A DNA stretch of 64,000 bases from Halobacillus yeomjeoni (GTDB lineage Bacteria > Bacillota > Bacilli > Bacillales > Halobacillaceae). The DNA is taken from contig NZ_JAIVAI010000001.1 in the NCBI RefSeq assembly GCF_020171525.1, positions 1,302,001 to 1,366,000 on the forward strand, given 5' to 3'. This document shows positions 47,778 through 58,427 of the stretch, one piece after another (positions within the stretch are counted from its first letter, which is position 1; the number at the start of each line of letters is the position of its first letter). The notes beneath the pieces are model-generated. The model did no database searches and had not been told where the DNA came from. It worked only from the letters and a program-made list of their open reading frames with translations. Made by a program: the position numbers and the translations under genes.

Positions 47778-48911
47778 CTATTCACGCATCTTCGGATCGA
47801 ATGCATCACGAAGACCATCTGCTAAGACGTTAAAAGCAATCATGATTAGAGAAATTACAATTGCCGGGAATAATAAAATGTGTGGATAGATCTGCAATGA
47901 CTTGAATCCATCATCAATCAGCGTACCTAATGACGCGATTGGTGTCGGCAAACCTAATCCGATGAAACTCAAGAATGCTTCAAAGAATATCGCAGCAGGG
48001 ATAGTGAACATCGTATTGATGATAATTAACCCTAACACGTTAGGCACTAAGTGTTTCCGTAAAATGCGATTGTCTTTTGAACCCAATGTCCGAGATGCCA
48101 GCACGAATTCTTGGTTCTTCAGCTTCAACACTTGTCCCCTGACAATCCTCGCCATCGATATCCAGCCGGTTATCGTCAACGCTATCGTAATTGATAATAT
48201 TCCGGGCTCTAGTATCAAAATCATCAAGATTACTATGACCAAGTTCGGGATACCTACTAAAATTTCAATGATACGCTGCATGTAGTTATCGACTCTTCCA
48301 CCGTAATAAGCGGAGATTCCACCATAGGCTACACCGATGATCATATCAATAGTTGCAGCCAATAAAGCGATGTATAGGGAAATACGAGTCCCCATCCAAG
48401 TACGTGTCCACAGGTCACGCCCCAGTCCGTCTGTACCAAACCAGAACGATTGGTCTTCCATACCTTTAGCTGCATACACGTCGTATTCAGCTTCCACTTC
48501 TGCCGGTTGACCATTAGAACCATCATTCAATGTTTGCAGAGTAATGAACTCTTCTTGATTATTAAAACGCATGTAAGCTTTTTGTTCAGCTTTTTCCAAT
48601 GTATCAGCGGTTTGGACAGAAGAAAGTGTTCCATCCATTCCAAGCCAGCCTAAGCCCTCAACTTTTGGTGGCATTTTGGCTCTGGATAAATCCTGTTCAA
48701 ATTCACCGTATGAATTCATATAAGGTCCGAAAATTGCCATAACCCCTAATGCAATCAATACGAACAAGCCTATCATCGCACCTACGTTTTTACGCAGACG
48801 GATGAAAGAGTCCTGCCAGAAAGAAAGACTCGGGCGATTTATTTTTTCGCTATCATTGTCTGTCCGCTCTACTGGAACGAACAAATCTTTTGACGGTTTG
48901 TGATTTTCCAT
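47778..48911 (-). CDS. oppC: oligopeptide ABC transporter permease (extended)
   Basis: 377 residues against about 305 in B. subtilis. A first membrane segment (VGAMIGLFVLIALGVMAIFG) is followed by an extra block of about 70 residues (around 70-140, rich in Glu/Asn/Gln) before FWFGTDGLGRDLWTR and the five-segment permease core with EAA-type loop AASRTLGSKDNRILRKH (here ASRTLGS). The insert would face outward and might contact OppA or peptide. Six bases after oppB. Confidence 0.93.
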   Translation of the reverse strand: MENHKPSKDLFVPVERTDNDSEKINRPSLSFWQDSFIRLRKNVGAMIGLFVLIALGVMAIFGPYMNSYGEFEQDLSRAKMPPKVEGLGWLGMDGTLSSVQTADTLEKAEQKAYMRFNNQEEFITLQTLNDGSNGQPAEVEAEYDVYAAKGMEDQSFWFGTDGLGRDLWTRTWMGTRISLYIALLAATIDMIIGVAYGGISAYYGGRVDNYMQRIIEILVGIPNLVIVILMILILEPGILSITIALTITGWISMARIVRGQVLKLKNQEFVLASRTLGSKDNRILRKHLVPNVLGLIIINTMFTIPAAIFFEAFLSFIGLGLPTPIASLGTLIDDGFKSLQIYPHILLFPAIVISLIMIAFNVLADGLRDAFDPKMRE

Positions 48912-48917
48912 TTGTTA

Positions 48918-49844
48918 CTACTCTCCTTCAGCTAGTCGAATTCTTGGATCAATGACTCCGTATAGAAGGTCAATGACCAGGATGATGAAGATGAAAAGGA
49001 ATGCGATTAGTAACGTAGTTCCCATGATGATTGGAAAATCATTGGTGTTAATCGCTTTTACGAACTGTTCACCTATCCCTGGAACGGCAAAGATATTTTC
49101 AATAACCAGCGTACCTGTCATCAAGCCGATTGCTAATGGACCGAGTACAGTGATCAATGGAATCAACGCATTACGCAATCCGTGTTTGAAAACGACTCCG
49201 AATTTGTTGACACCTTTTGCACGTGCCGTCGTAATATAGTCAGACCCTAAAACTTCCAACATTTCTGTTCTCATAAAGCGGGCTGCAATTGCAATTGGGA
49301 AGATGGCCAACGCAACCGTTGGTAATACCGTATACTCCCAGCCTTCCCACAGGGCAACTGGGAACCAGCCTAACTTTACCCCGACGAAGTATTGTAAAAT
49401 ACCTGCGAATACGAAGGACGGAATAGATTTACCGACTACTGCGATGAATGTAGAACCGTAATCCAGGAAGCCGTTATGATATATGGCTGAAATTAAGCCT
49501 AATAACATTCCCAAAATTGTCCCTATTACCATTGCTTGAAAACCTAATGTCATGGAAGGACCGATTCTTTCCAAAATGATGGTTGTAACTTCTCTGTTGT
49601 CGAATTGGAATGAAATACCCAAGTCACCTTGAGTTAGATTGACCATATAGTTGAAGTATTGAACTGGAACTGGATCATTCAATCCATACTTTTCTAACAC
49701 TACCGCCTGCTGTTCTTCTGACAATTTATCTGCAGCACTTAGGGGAGTTCCTGGTAAGAACTTCATCAAGAAGAACGTAAAGGTAGCAATCAAGAACATC
49801 GTTATAATCATGTAGCCTAAACGTTGAAGTATATAACGTGTCAT
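48918..49844 (-). CDS. oppB: oligopeptide ABC transporter permease
   Basis: 308 residues, six membrane segments. N-terminal RYILQRLGYMIITMFLIA, the EAA loop region ITTARAKGVNKFGVVFKHGL, and the C-terminal segment ending DLLYGVIDPRIRL. Inner-membrane half of the channel with OppC. Downstream of oppA after an intercistronic terminator. Confidence 0.94.
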   Translation of the reverse strand: MTRYILQRLGYMIITMFLIATFTFFLMKFLPGTPLSAADKLSEEQQAVVLEKYGLNDPVPVQYFNYMVNLTQGDLGISFQFDNREVTTIILERIGPSMTLGFQAMVIGTILGMLLGLISAIYHNGFLDYGSTFIAVVGKSIPSFVFAGILQYFVGVKLGWFPVALWEGWEYTVLPTVALAIFPIAIAARFMRTEMLEVLGSDYITTARAKGVNKFGVVFKHGLRNALIPLITVLGPLAIGLMTGTLVIENIFAVPGIGEQFVKAINTNDFPIIMGTTLLIAFLFIFIILVIDLLYGVIDPRIRLAEGE

Positions 49845-49932
49845 AACAACACCTCCTATAATTTTGAAACCTGCATCTCTATCATAATGGAATTGACAGA
49901 AATTTGTCTATACTTTGAAAAATTTGTTTACA

Positions 49933-49972
49933 GGGAAAAAGAGAGTATACGCCAACTCGGACATATACTCTC
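49933..49972 (-). terminator. intercistronic terminator between oppA and oppB
   Basis: Minus-strand stem GAGAGTATA/TATACTCTC followed by TTTTTCCC, in the 173-bp gap. Likely a partial terminator leaving more oppA than oppBCDF message, the usual way to make excess binding protein. Confidence 0.75.
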
Positions 49973-50017
49973 TCCCCTATTAGCTAGCTTATATGTGGTT
50001 AGAATGACTAACGACTA

Positions 50018-51715
50018 TTATTTGCCTTCGATATAAGCGTGCTTGTAAGTGAAATCAGGACCCATAGGGTTCACGATTACGCCTTTAACATAAGGCTTCC
50101 AAAGTTGTGCTTTTGCACGCTGGTAAAGAGGTGCAAGAACAGCATCTTGTTCGATAAGCATTTTTTCTGCTTCTAGGAATGTTTCGAAACGTTTCACTGG
50201 ATCTTTAGCAAATTCAGTATTCGCTTTCTCGATCAAAGCGTCATATTCTTCGCTGGAATAGCCAGTGTGGTTATTTCCGCCACCAGTTACCCACATGTTC
50301 AAGAACGTGTTTGGATCGATGTAGTCAGGACCCCAACCAGCGAATTGGATTTCATAATCCATCTTCTTATCGCGGTCGATACGCTCTTTAAATGGTACAG
50401 CTTGTACTTTTACAGTCAAGCCTTCAAGTTGCTCAAGCTGATCTTTCAAGTAAGCATCAAGGTTTTTAGCAGTTTCACTGTCGCCACCTAGGTAGCCAAG
50501 CTCAACTGTGTCTTGTCCGACTTCTTGCTTCGCTTCGTTCCAAAGCTTCTTAGCTTCTTCAACGTTTTTCTCAACTAGCATACCATTGATATCACGGAAG
50601 TCTTCTCCAGTTTCTGGGTGGGAAACGAAGTTCTTAGGAACATCTCCACCAGATGGAATAGAACCGTTGTTCAAGATAACGTCAACCATGCTTTGACGGT
50701 CGATAACCATTTGCATTGCTTTACGAGCTTTTACGTTAGCAAGAATCTCGTTAGCTTCTTGGTTGAACTTCAAGTAGAACAATACAGGCTCTTCTAAGAT
50801 ACGGAAATCATCAGAAGAACGGTACTGGTCAACGAATTCTGCAGATAAACCTGCACGATCGACTTCACCAGTTTCATACAAGTTCACACCTGTAGCAACG
50901 TCTTTTACAACTTTAACATTGATTTGCTCAAGCTTAACTGCTTCAGCATCCCAGTAATCTTCGTTCTTTTCCAGTGTCCAGCCTTCACCGTGTTTCCATT
51001 CAGTCATCTTGAATGGTCCGTTGTAAACTAGAGTGTCTGCTTCAAGAGCATACTTGTCGCCTTGCTCTTCAACAAACTTTTGGTTCAACGGTAGGAATGT
51101 ACCGAAAGTAGTAAGGGACTTGAAGTAAGGAACTGGTTTCTCAAGAACTACTTCAAATGTATACTCGTCAACAGCTTTAACACCTAGCTCTTCGACTGGT
51201 GTATCACCATCAGCGATAGACTGAGCGTTTTTGATAACTCCACCCATCATGTATGGACCGTACTCAGATCCAGTTTCAGGATTTACAGCGCGCTGCCAAG
51301 CATAAACGAAGTCGTTAGCTGTAACAGTTTCACCGTTTGTCCACTTAGCGTCTTCACGTAGAGTGAATGTCCATGTAAGGCCATCTTCACTTACAGTATG
51401 TTCTTTAGCAATACCTGGTTCAACTTCTCCGTTCTCACCTAGACGATAAAGCCCGTCCATTGTGGAACCAAGGAATTGGAATGCAACAGCATCCGTCGCA
51501 AGAGATGAATCCATTGTCGGGATTTCTGCTGAATCCATAATGTTAAGTACTTGTTCACTATCTTGTGAATCTGCTTTTTCTTCTTTCTTTTCTCCCCCAT
51601 CGCTGCTTCCTTCGCCTTCGGAGCTAGTGCCTTCGTCTCCGCCGCCGGAACATGCAGCTAGGAACATGCTTAGTACTAGTGCTAGTACTAGCAGTAGCCA
51701 ATTTGTCTTTTTCAT
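50018..51715 (-). CDS. oppA: oligopeptide-binding lipoprotein
   Basis: 565 residues, SBP family 5. Lipoprotein signal with lipobox LAAC (hydrophobic LLLVLALVLSMFLAAC), then an acidic Ser/Gly linker (about 40 residues) and the binding lobes (TWTFTLREDAKWTNGE; FVYAWQRAVNPETGSEYG). Captures peptides outside the membrane; also an entry route for signalling peptides in bacilli. First of the operon, with a CodY-like box in the leader. Confidence 0.95.
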   Translation of the reverse strand: MKKTNWLLLVLALVLSMFLAACSGGGDEGTSSEGEGSSDGGEKKEEKADSQDSEQVLNIMDSAEIPTMDSSLATDAVAFQFLGSTMDGLYRLGENGEVEPGIAKEHTVSEDGLTWTFTLREDAKWTNGETVTANDFVYAWQRAVNPETGSEYGPYMMGGVIKNAQSIADGDTPVEELGVKAVDEYTFEVVLEKPVPYFKSLTTFGTFLPLNQKFVEEQGDKYALEADTLVYNGPFKMTEWKHGEGWTLEKNEDYWDAEAVKLEQINVKVVKDVATGVNLYETGEVDRAGLSAEFVDQYRSSDDFRILEEPVLFYLKFNQEANEILANVKARKAMQMVIDRQSMVDVILNNGSIPSGGDVPKNFVSHPETGEDFRDINGMLVEKNVEEAKKLWNEAKQEVGQDTVELGYLGGDSETAKNLDAYLKDQLEQLEGLTVKVQAVPFKERIDRDKKMDYEIQFAGWGPDYIDPNTFLNMWVTGGGNNHTGYSSEEYDALIEKANTEFAKDPVKRFETFLEAEKMLIEQDAVLAPLYQRAKAQLWKPYVKGVIVNPMGPDFTYKHAYIEGK

Positions 51716-51738
51716 GTTTGAAAATGACCTCCCCTAAA

Positions 51739-51753
51739 AATTTTCTGAAATTT
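51739..51753. promoter_or_regulatory. CodY-like box in the oppA leader
   Basis: AATTTTCTGAAATTT agrees with the consensus AATTTTCWGAAAATT at 14 of 15 positions. It lies between the candidate promoter (51780-51808) and the oppA start, where bound CodY could block elongating polymerase. opp genes are CodY targets in several Firmicutes. Confidence 0.65.
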
Positions 51754-51779
51754 GTCGTGGCTTAGCGGCCACATATCGA

Positions 51780-51808
51780 ATTATACAAGTTTTCTAACTA
51801 TTTGGCGA
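51780..51808 (-). promoter_or_regulatory. candidate promoter of oppA
   Basis: Minus-strand TCGCCA (51803-51808), 17-bp spacer, exact TATAAT (51780-51785), about 65 bp before oppA. The -35 is only 4 of 6. The AT-rich 51809-52100 stretch upstream contains no gene. Confidence 0.5.
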
Positions 51809-52118
51809 TACCTTTTTTTATGCAAATTTTAGAGAATCCTGCCATTATTACGTTTCTGTAACATAAAAAGGGACTTTTTACCTAGTTTATTTTACAAAAT
51901 TTTCGTTTTAAAATTATTAAATATAAGGTCAAATGTATAAAAAAAAGAGGACTCCAGCACCCTACATTTGATTCAACACATTCATACGTTAAAGCACTTG
52001 CATACGACATGCAATTTTTATTTAATGCAGAATTTTCTGTTTATTAATGATTCACCATTCACTCAATAAAGAAAACGTGATATACTGTCATAGAGTTTAT
52101 TAAGGGATGTGTAATGCT

Positions 52119-52490
52119 ATGAACTTAATGAGAAATAAGTGGATGATGCTGACCTTTAATGTTGGAATAGTAACTCTGCTGTTCGCAGTACTTGCTCCGG
52201 TATACGATCTATTCCACTACATCAACCAACTCTTTTATATCGCTTATTTTTATTTATTTGTCGGTATTCTACTATGGGTGATTCGTGGCGGTTTCTTTGA
52301 TGCCATCACTTATAGTTTCAGAAGGTTTACGAACCGGGTCTCCAAGCAAAAGGACTATATGGATGATTGGAAAGAGAAACCGATGCCATCAGAAACTGTA
52401 GAAAAAAGCTGGCTCAAGTTCTTCTTATTTCACGGTGGACTTCTTACAATAGGAGTACTTACCCTGCTGGTCGTTTATTACAACCTCTAA
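52119..52490 (+). CDS. DUF3899 membrane protein
   Basis: 123 residues. Three hydrophobic segments (MLTFNVGIVTLLFAVLAP; LFYIAYFYLFVGILLWVI; LFHGGLLTIGVLTLLVVYY) and a cytosolic loop with RRFTNRVSKQKDYMDDW, fitting DUF3899. Function unknown. The ATG at 52119 is preferred because an upstream ATG at 52107 overlaps the AAGGGA RBS; spacing is then long. The trpS promoter starts five bases after its stop. Confidence 0.7.
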   Translation: MNLMRNKWMMLTFNVGIVTLLFAVLAPVYDLFHYINQLFYIAYFYLFVGILLWVIRGGFFDAITYSFRRFTNRVSKQKDYMDDWKEKPMPSETVEKSWLKFFLFHGGLLTIGVLTLLVVYYNL

Positions 52491-52494
52491 CTTC

Positions 52495-52523
52495 TTGCAA
52501 TTTGTCAGTCGGTCCTATATAAT
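52495..52523 (+). promoter_or_regulatory. sigma-A promoter of trpS
   Basis: TTGCAA (52495-52500), 17-bp spacer, TATAAT (52518-52523), immediately before the T-box leader. Confidence 0.8.
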
Positions 52524-52529
52524 TTCTTT

Positions 52530-52770
52530 ACTAATTCAATACGTAAAAGCTTAGATGAAGATAAAGTACTCTTTATTGTTACCTTTTCAGAGAGGCTGTG
52601 GTCGCTGCGAACAGCTGAGGGCAATCGGAGGAATTGGGGCTTCGGAGCTTCTTTTGACGTAGATCGGCGTTAACGATATACAAGATGACTTTACTTATTT
52701 GTAAAGTAACTAGGGTGGCACCGCGGAATCATTCGTCCCTTCCAACAGGAAGCGATGAATGATTTTTTTA
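52530..52770 (+). promoter_or_regulatory. T-box riboswitch of trpS (Trp specifier)
   Basis: Stem I with AGAGAGGCTGTGGTCGCTG, specifier TGG at 52635-52637 in GAATTGGGGC, T-box AGGGTGGCACCGCGG (52712-52726) and a terminator with arms ATCATTC/GATGAATGAT and a run of T (52728-52768). Uncharged tRNA-Trp promotes readthrough into trpS. Confidence 0.95.
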
Positions 52771-52771
52771 A

Positions 52772-53797
<1,026 letters not shown>

Positions 53798-53811
53798 TAA
53801 AGAAACAAAAC

Positions 53812-53857
53812 AAACAGCCAGAATTGGGATAATAATCCTCAATTCTGGCTGTTTAGA
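53812..53857. terminator. terminator trpS / yjbA, overlapping yjbA coding end
   Basis: Perfect 15-bp stem AAACAGCCAGAATTG/CAATTCTGGCTGTTT with a 12-base loop. The right arm (53839-53853) encodes the last codons of yjbA on the minus strand. Confidence 0.85.
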
Positions 53858-54600
53858 TGATGAGATTTATCAAGGTTTTCCCCCTGCCAAATCGTCTCGA
53901 AAAAGGCCTGCCCCTTTACCATCTTCCCGCATAAGTCCTCATGGAATGGTGTCCATCCATTTCGTGTTCCTTCATATAAACGTTCCCAAGCTTCATCAAT
54001 AGACAACTGTTTGATGTAAGGATATTGTCCCGGGTCCCATTCGGTAAGCCAATATCTGACTTCTTCCGGATGATCAGAATGCTTCAATTGATCCAAAGCC
54101 ATCATCAACAGCTGCTTCAATTGACGCTCTCTTCTAGTCAAACCTGACATATGAGCTGGTTCCAAAGATAGAATATGATGTTCTTTTTTTGTACTTTCTT
54201 CTATTAAGTATGATTTCGGCTTTTTCCCTTGAACCATTTCAAATACAAGCCTTTCCTGCCTGGGGATCAATCTGCTCTTTTTGACCGGTAGTGTATAACC
54301 GAGTGTGTCAAACACGATGACATCTTGTCCGTCTGTTACTACTGCTGCATATTCTACGGTGTGTCGTTCTTGATTTTTCTTCATATACGTTTTGCGATGA
54401 ATTTCCTGCAGAAAAGATGGCGGCAGATCCTGCAAATCATTTTCGATAAAGTTGAACATATCTTCTGTCACCAGTAAAAGCGGAATTTGATCAATCAGCT
54501 CAATCCCATCTTCTTTTCTCCACTCATGAAATCGACATACGTTGTACCCATTCTCTTCACCTTCAAACCAGTTCACCCATAGATCATGCATGTATAACAT
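53839..54600 (-). CDS. yjbA: YjbA-family protein
   Basis: 253 residues of the YjbA (DUF3603) family: LHDLWVNWFEGEENGYNVC-like start (here YMHDLWVNWFEGEENGYNV), LIDQIPLLLV, and a helical C-terminal half with MSGLTRRERQLKQLLMMAL. Function unknown. Conserved neighbour of trpS and opp. Confidence 0.9.
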   Translation of the reverse strand: MLYMHDLWVNWFEGEENGYNVCRFHEWRKEDGIELIDQIPLLLVTEDMFNFIENDLQDLPPSFLQEIHRKTYMKKNQERHTVEYAAVVTDGQDVIVFDTLGYTLPVKKSRLIPRQERLVFEMVQGKKPKSYLIEESTKKEHHILSLEPAHMSGLTRRERQLKQLLMMALDQLKHSDHPEEVRYWLTEWDPGQYPYIKQLSIDEAWERLYEGTRNGWTPFHEDLCGKMVKGQAFFETIWQGENLDKSHHLNSQN

Positions 54601-54691
54601 GTCGGCCCCTCACTTTCATTTCAGTGATCTCTTTAGGTTACATTATGACCAATACTGGCTTTTTTATTCTATAGAACCAATTTTTACTAAA

Positions 54692-54892
54692 CTAATCTTT
54701 CATCAGAGAAATGGCGGTCAAGATCATCAATATTCCAAATGGAAAAAAGTAACACTCTACTCTTGAGCGGATTAAAATAGCGAATTCCCACCAGCTTAAA
54801 CCTGCAGGTACTAAGTTCAAATATGTGATGGTCACTGTGCCGCCTGCAACTGCAAGGCCAAAACCAGTCAATAACAACATCCAGCACCACAT
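54692..54892 (-). CDS. small membrane protein
   Basis: 66 residues, two hydrophobic helices (WMLLLTGFGLAVAGGTVTIT; FFPFGILMILTAISL) separated by YLNLVPAGLSWWEFAILIRS-like loop with RVECY. The sequence resembles small unnamed Bacillaceae membrane proteins. GGAGGGG lies nine bases before the ATG. An overlapping frame of similar length (54687-54899) has no RBS and no membrane pattern. Confidence 0.65.
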   Translation of the reverse strand: MWCWMLLLTGFGLAVAGGTVTITYLNLVPAGLSWWEFAILIRSRVECYFFPFGILMILTAISLMKD

Positions 54893-55037
54893 CCTGCATC
54901 CCCTCCGGCCTGTCCTCCTACTGTTATCTTATGAAAAGTGATTCTCTCTCATGCGTCGGAATCCCCTTTTCTCCCTCTTTACTTACCAAGCTTTTACAGG
55001 TAAATTAAGAGACAGGATAGTTGAAAGGATGATCAGT

Positions 55038-56036
55038 TTGGGTAGTTCACGATCTCAAAGAAACAGCCGGAAGCAGCTGCAGAGAATGAAAGCATTCTTA
55101 GCTGTCTTATCTTTGCTGCTATTGTCTTTTCTTGGGTACCAAGGTTATGAATATATCGTTGGTAAAAGAGAAGCGATTGGAAAACAATACAGTACGTCCA
55201 CCGGGAATCAAAATGATGAATATTTGGCAGAAAGTAAATACGCTGAATCTTTCGAAGGAGTAGACAATGGAGATGACATTCTATATGCTCTTCTCTTAGG
55301 CGTGGACCAACGAAACGAGGAAACCCCAAGGACAGATACGATCATGATTGCCCAATATGATGAAAAAAAGAAATCTGTAAAAATGGCCTCTATCATGAGA
55401 GATACATATGTGGAGATCCCCGGGCATGGGTATAACAAAATTAATGCAGCTTTTGCTTTTGGAGGGCCGGAGTTACTACGGCAGACCATTTCACATAATT
55501 TCGGGCTTGATATGGAGTATTATTCAATCATCGACTTCCAGGCATTCACAAGGGCTGTCGATACATTGGTACCTGAGGGGCTTGAGATTACTATTGAAAA
55601 AGATATGTACTATAAATCTGCCGGAGGCAGTGTTGAAATTGACTTAAAAGAAGGCACCCATCTCTTAAAAGGTGAAGAATTACTTGGATATGTCCGCTTC
55701 AGAAGCGATAATCAAGGTGATTTTGGTCGAGTCGATCGACAACAAAAGGTAATTCATCTTTTGAAAGAAGAGATGACATCCATCAACGGGTTGATGAAGG
55801 CCCCGAGAATGATCGGAACAATCCAGCCATATATTGATACAAATGTAACGAAACAGAAAGTCATCTCTATCGGAAAAGATTTTTTGTTGAATCCTTCAGA
55901 GGATATGGAAACAATTAAAATTCCGACCAACGATAATGTAAGGAATGAACGAAAGCCTTATCCCGTCGGACTTGTTCTTGCTCACGATGAAGATAAAACA
56001 AAAGAGACTCTTCAACAATTCTTCCAATATCAATAA
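55038..56036 (+). CDS. LytR-CpsA-Psr (LCP) family ligase
   Basis: 332 residues. A short basic N-terminus (RSQRNSRKQLQRMKAF), one membrane segment (LAVLSLLLLSFLGYQGYEY) and the extracellular LCP domain: ALLLGVDQRNEETPRTDTIM, SIMRDTYVEIPGHGYNKINA and VRFRSDNQGDFGRVDRQQ, whose Arg and Asp residues bind the polyprenyl pyrophosphate. Attaches wall teichoic acid or other polymers to peptidoglycan. A TTG start at 55038 follows GAAAGGATGATC at ideal spacing; ATG at 55029 sits on that RBS. Confidence 0.9.
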   Translation: MGSSRSQRNSRKQLQRMKAFLAVLSLLLLSFLGYQGYEYIVGKREAIGKQYSTSTGNQNDEYLAESKYAESFEGVDNGDDILYALLLGVDQRNEETPRTDTIMIAQYDEKKKSVKMASIMRDTYVEIPGHGYNKINAAFAFGGPELLRQTISHNFGLDMEYYSIIDFQAFTRAVDTLVPEGLEITIEKDMYYKSAGGSVEIDLKEGTHLLKGEELLGYVRFRSDNQGDFGRVDRQQKVIHLLKEEMTSINGLMKAPRMIGTIQPYIDTNVTKQKVISIGKDFLLNPSEDMETIKIPTNDNVRNERKPYPVGLVLAHDEDKTKETLQQFFQYQ

Positions 56037-56064
56037 AAAAACCCGGTGCTGAGCACCGGGTTTT
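56036..56064. terminator. bidirectional terminator LCP / fabF
   Basis: Stem AAAACCCGGTGC/GCACCGGGTTTT with a three-base loop. Confidence 0.9.
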
Positions 56065-56067
56065 ACT

Positions 56068-57312
56068 TTATTCACCCTTATATTTCTTGAAAACAAGCGT
56101 GGCATTGTGACCACCAAAACCTAAGGAGTTACTAAGAACGGCATTCACTTCTTGTTCACGTGCCTTATTTGGTACATAGTCTAGATCACACTCTGGGTCT
56201 GGAGTTTCATAGTTGATCGTTGGAGGCAGGATGCCATCATTGATCGCTTTCAGTGAGATGACCGCTTCCATTGCACCAGCAGCTCCTAATAGGTGTCCAG
56301 TCATAGACTTGGTAGATGAAATGGCCAGTTTATTGGCATGTTCTTGGAACACAGTTTTCACAGCATGTGTTTCATATTTGTCATTCAATTCTGTGGAAGT
56401 TCCGTGCGCGTTCATATAATCGATTTCAGATGGTTGCATCCCTGCATCTTCAATGGCTTGTTTCATAGCTCTTGCAGCACCGTCTCCTTCAGGTGCAGGA
56501 GATGTGATGTGATAGGCATCACCTGTAGAACCATAGCCAGCAAGTTCACCATAAATTTTAGCTCCGCGCTTTTTAGCAGATTCCAATGATTCCAGGATCA
56601 GGATTCCAGCTCCCTCACCCATTACGAAACCATCTCTGTTTTTATCAAACGGACGGCTTGCAGTTTTTGGATCTTCGTTAAGGGACATGGCACGGGCAGA
56701 AGCGAATCCTGCAAAGGACATTTTAGTCATTGGTGCTTCTGTTCCGCCGGCGATCATGACATCAGCATCCCCTCTTTGGATGACTTTGAATGCATCACCG
56801 ATGGAATTTGCACCGGATGAACATGCCGTCACTGTACAGGAGTTGATTGCTTTTGCTCCAAGTGAAATAGAAACCTGCCCAGCGGCCATGTCTGGAATCA
56901 TCATCGGAATGAAGAATGGGCTTACTCGACGATAGCCTTTTTGCTGGAACGTCTCGAATTGTGACTCATACGTTCCCATTCCACCAATTCCGGATCCGAT
57001 CCATACACCGGTTCTTTCGGCATTACTTTCGTTGATTTCAAGACCTGCATCTTCAACAGCCATGTGTGAAGCGACCATAGCGTACTGTACGAATGGGTCC
57101 ATACGACGAGCATCCTTGCGATCGATATAATTGGATGGATCGAAGTCTTTTACTTCAGCTGCAACACTGACAGGATAATCATCTTTATTCACTTTTGTAA
57201 TTTCTCCGATGCCGGATTGGCCGGAACGGATGTTTTTCCACATTTCTTCTACTGAATTTCCGACTGGAGTCACGGCTCCCATGCCGGTAATGACAACACG
57301 ACGTTTATCCAT
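56068..57312 (-). CDS. fabF: beta-ketoacyl-ACP synthase II
   Basis: 414 residues. Catalytic Cys in [12 protein letters not shown] (about residue 165), His in [11 protein letters not shown] (about 304) and His in [14 protein letters not shown] (about 341). Elongates acyl-ACP, and is the temperature-adapting condensing enzyme. Eighteen bases downstream of fabH in one operon. Confidence 0.97.
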   Translation of the reverse strand: MDKRRVVITGMGAVTPVGNSVEEMWKNIRSGQSGIGEITKVNKDDYPVSVAAEVKDFDPSNYIDRKDARRMDPFVQYAMVASHMAVEDAGLEINESNAERTGVWIGSGIGGMGTYESQFETFQQKGYRRVSPFFIPMMIPDMAAGQVSISLGAKAINSCTVTACSSGANSIGDAFKVIQRGDADVMIAGGTEAPMTKMSFAGFASARAMSLNEDPKTASRPFDKNRDGFVMGEGAGILILESLESAKKRGAKIYGELAGYGSTGDAYHITSPAPEGDGAARAMKQAIEDAGMQPSEIDYMNAHGTSTELNDKYETHAVKTVFQEHANKLAISSTKSMTGHLLGAAGAMEAVISLKAINDGILPPTINYETPDPECDLDYVPNKAREQEVNAVLSNSLGFGGHNATLVFKKYKGE

Positions 57313-57330
57313 AATTCTATTCCTCCTTGG

Positions 57331-58263
57331 TTACTTACCCCATCGAAGGGCAACGGCTCCCCATGTGAGTCCGCCACCGAATCCGACAAGAACAACTAAA
57401 TCGTTATCTTTTATTTTACCTGCCTTTACGTCTTCTGACAAAGCAATTGGTATAGATGCGGATGAAGTGTTTCCGTAGCGTTTGATTTGAGTAGACATTT
57501 TATCCTCTGAAATGCCTAAGCGCTGCCTTGCAGCTTCCATGATTCGGATATTCGCTTGGTGTGGGACAAGGTAATCCACATCCTGTTCGCTTAAGCCGAT
57601 TTTTTTAACGACATTCACGGAAGACTCAGGCATCTGCCTTACTGCAAATTTGAAAACTTCGCGACCATTCATGAACAAAGTATCATCTTGATAGAGATAC
57701 TCTCCCCCGCTGCCGTCTGAGCCTAGTTCAGAAGAAAGAATCCCTTTATCCTCACTGACTGGTCCGATGACAGCAGCACCAGCGCCATCACCAAACAATA
57801 CACATGTATTACGGTCTTTCCAGTTCGTAATTTTAGAAAGTTTTTCAACACCAACTACAAGAATATTCTTGTAAGCATTATTTGAAATGAATTGTTGTGC
57901 AGTAATGACACCGTACATGAATCCCGCACATGCTGCACTTACATCCATTGCAGCCACTTTATTGGCTCCTAAACGGTGCTGCAGCATCGTAGCTACAGAA
58001 GGGAATGGTGTATCTGGTGTTACAGTAGCAACTAAAATCATGTCCAGATCTTCAGCCTGCATGTCGGCATCTTCCAATGCATTTTTCGCTGCCTCATAGG
58101 CCATGTCACTCGTATCCATATCATCAGACGCTATTCTGCGCTCTTCAATCCCTGTACGGGTACGAATCCATTCATCACTTGTATCGACCATTTTTTCCAA
58201 GTCTTGATTGGTAAGGACTTTTTCCGGGGCGTAGTGACCTACACCTAATATTCCTGCGTTCAT
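57331..58263 (-). CDS. fabH: beta-ketoacyl-ACP synthase III
   Basis: 310 residues. Starts fatty-acid synthesis by condensing acyl-CoA with malonyl-ACP; Cys in [12 protein letters not shown] (about residue 112), His in [11 protein letters not shown] and Asn in [12 protein letters not shown]. Corresponds to fabHA beside fabF, med and yjaV in B. subtilis. RBS AGGGGATG. Confidence 0.97.
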   Translation of the reverse strand: MNAGILGVGHYAPEKVLTNQDLEKMVDTSDEWIRTRTGIEERRIASDDMDTSDMAYEAAKNALEDADMQAEDLDMILVATVTPDTPFPSVATMLQHRLGANKVAAMDVSAACAGFMYGVITAQQFISNNAYKNILVVGVEKLSKITNWKDRNTCVLFGDGAGAAVIGPVSEDKGILSSELGSDGSGGEYLYQDDTLFMNGREVFKFAVRQMPESSVNVVKKIGLSEQDVDYLVPHQANIRIMEAARQRLGISEDKMSTQIKRYGNTSSASIPIALSEDVKAGKIKDNDLVVLVGFGGGLTWGAVALRWGK

Positions 58264-58298
58264 ATATTCATCCCCTTAGGTTTTTCTTATATCAATTC

Positions 58299-58315
58299 TT
58301 ATGACTTGGTACTAA
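58299..58315. promoter_or_regulatory. FapR operator of fabHF
   Basis: On the minus strand TTAGTACCAAGTCATAA matches the FapR palindrome TTAGTACCTAGTACTAA at 14 of 17 positions and overlaps the end of the -10, so it should block initiation. FapR senses malonyl-CoA and represses fabHA-fabF in B. subtilis. Confidence 0.75.
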
Positions 58316-58343
58316 TTTTAATTCATCTATCCCATTTCTGCAA
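58315..58343 (-). promoter_or_regulatory. sigma-A promoter of fabHF
   Basis: Minus-strand TTGCAG (58338-58343), 17-bp spacer, TAAAAT (58315-58320), followed directly by the FapR site. Confidence 0.75.
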
Positions 58344-58427
58344 GTGGAGTACTTTTACACAAAACTCTTCTCTCAGCCCACAATAGCGAGGGTCTTATAC
58401 ATACAATACCATAGAGGAGGTGTAGAA

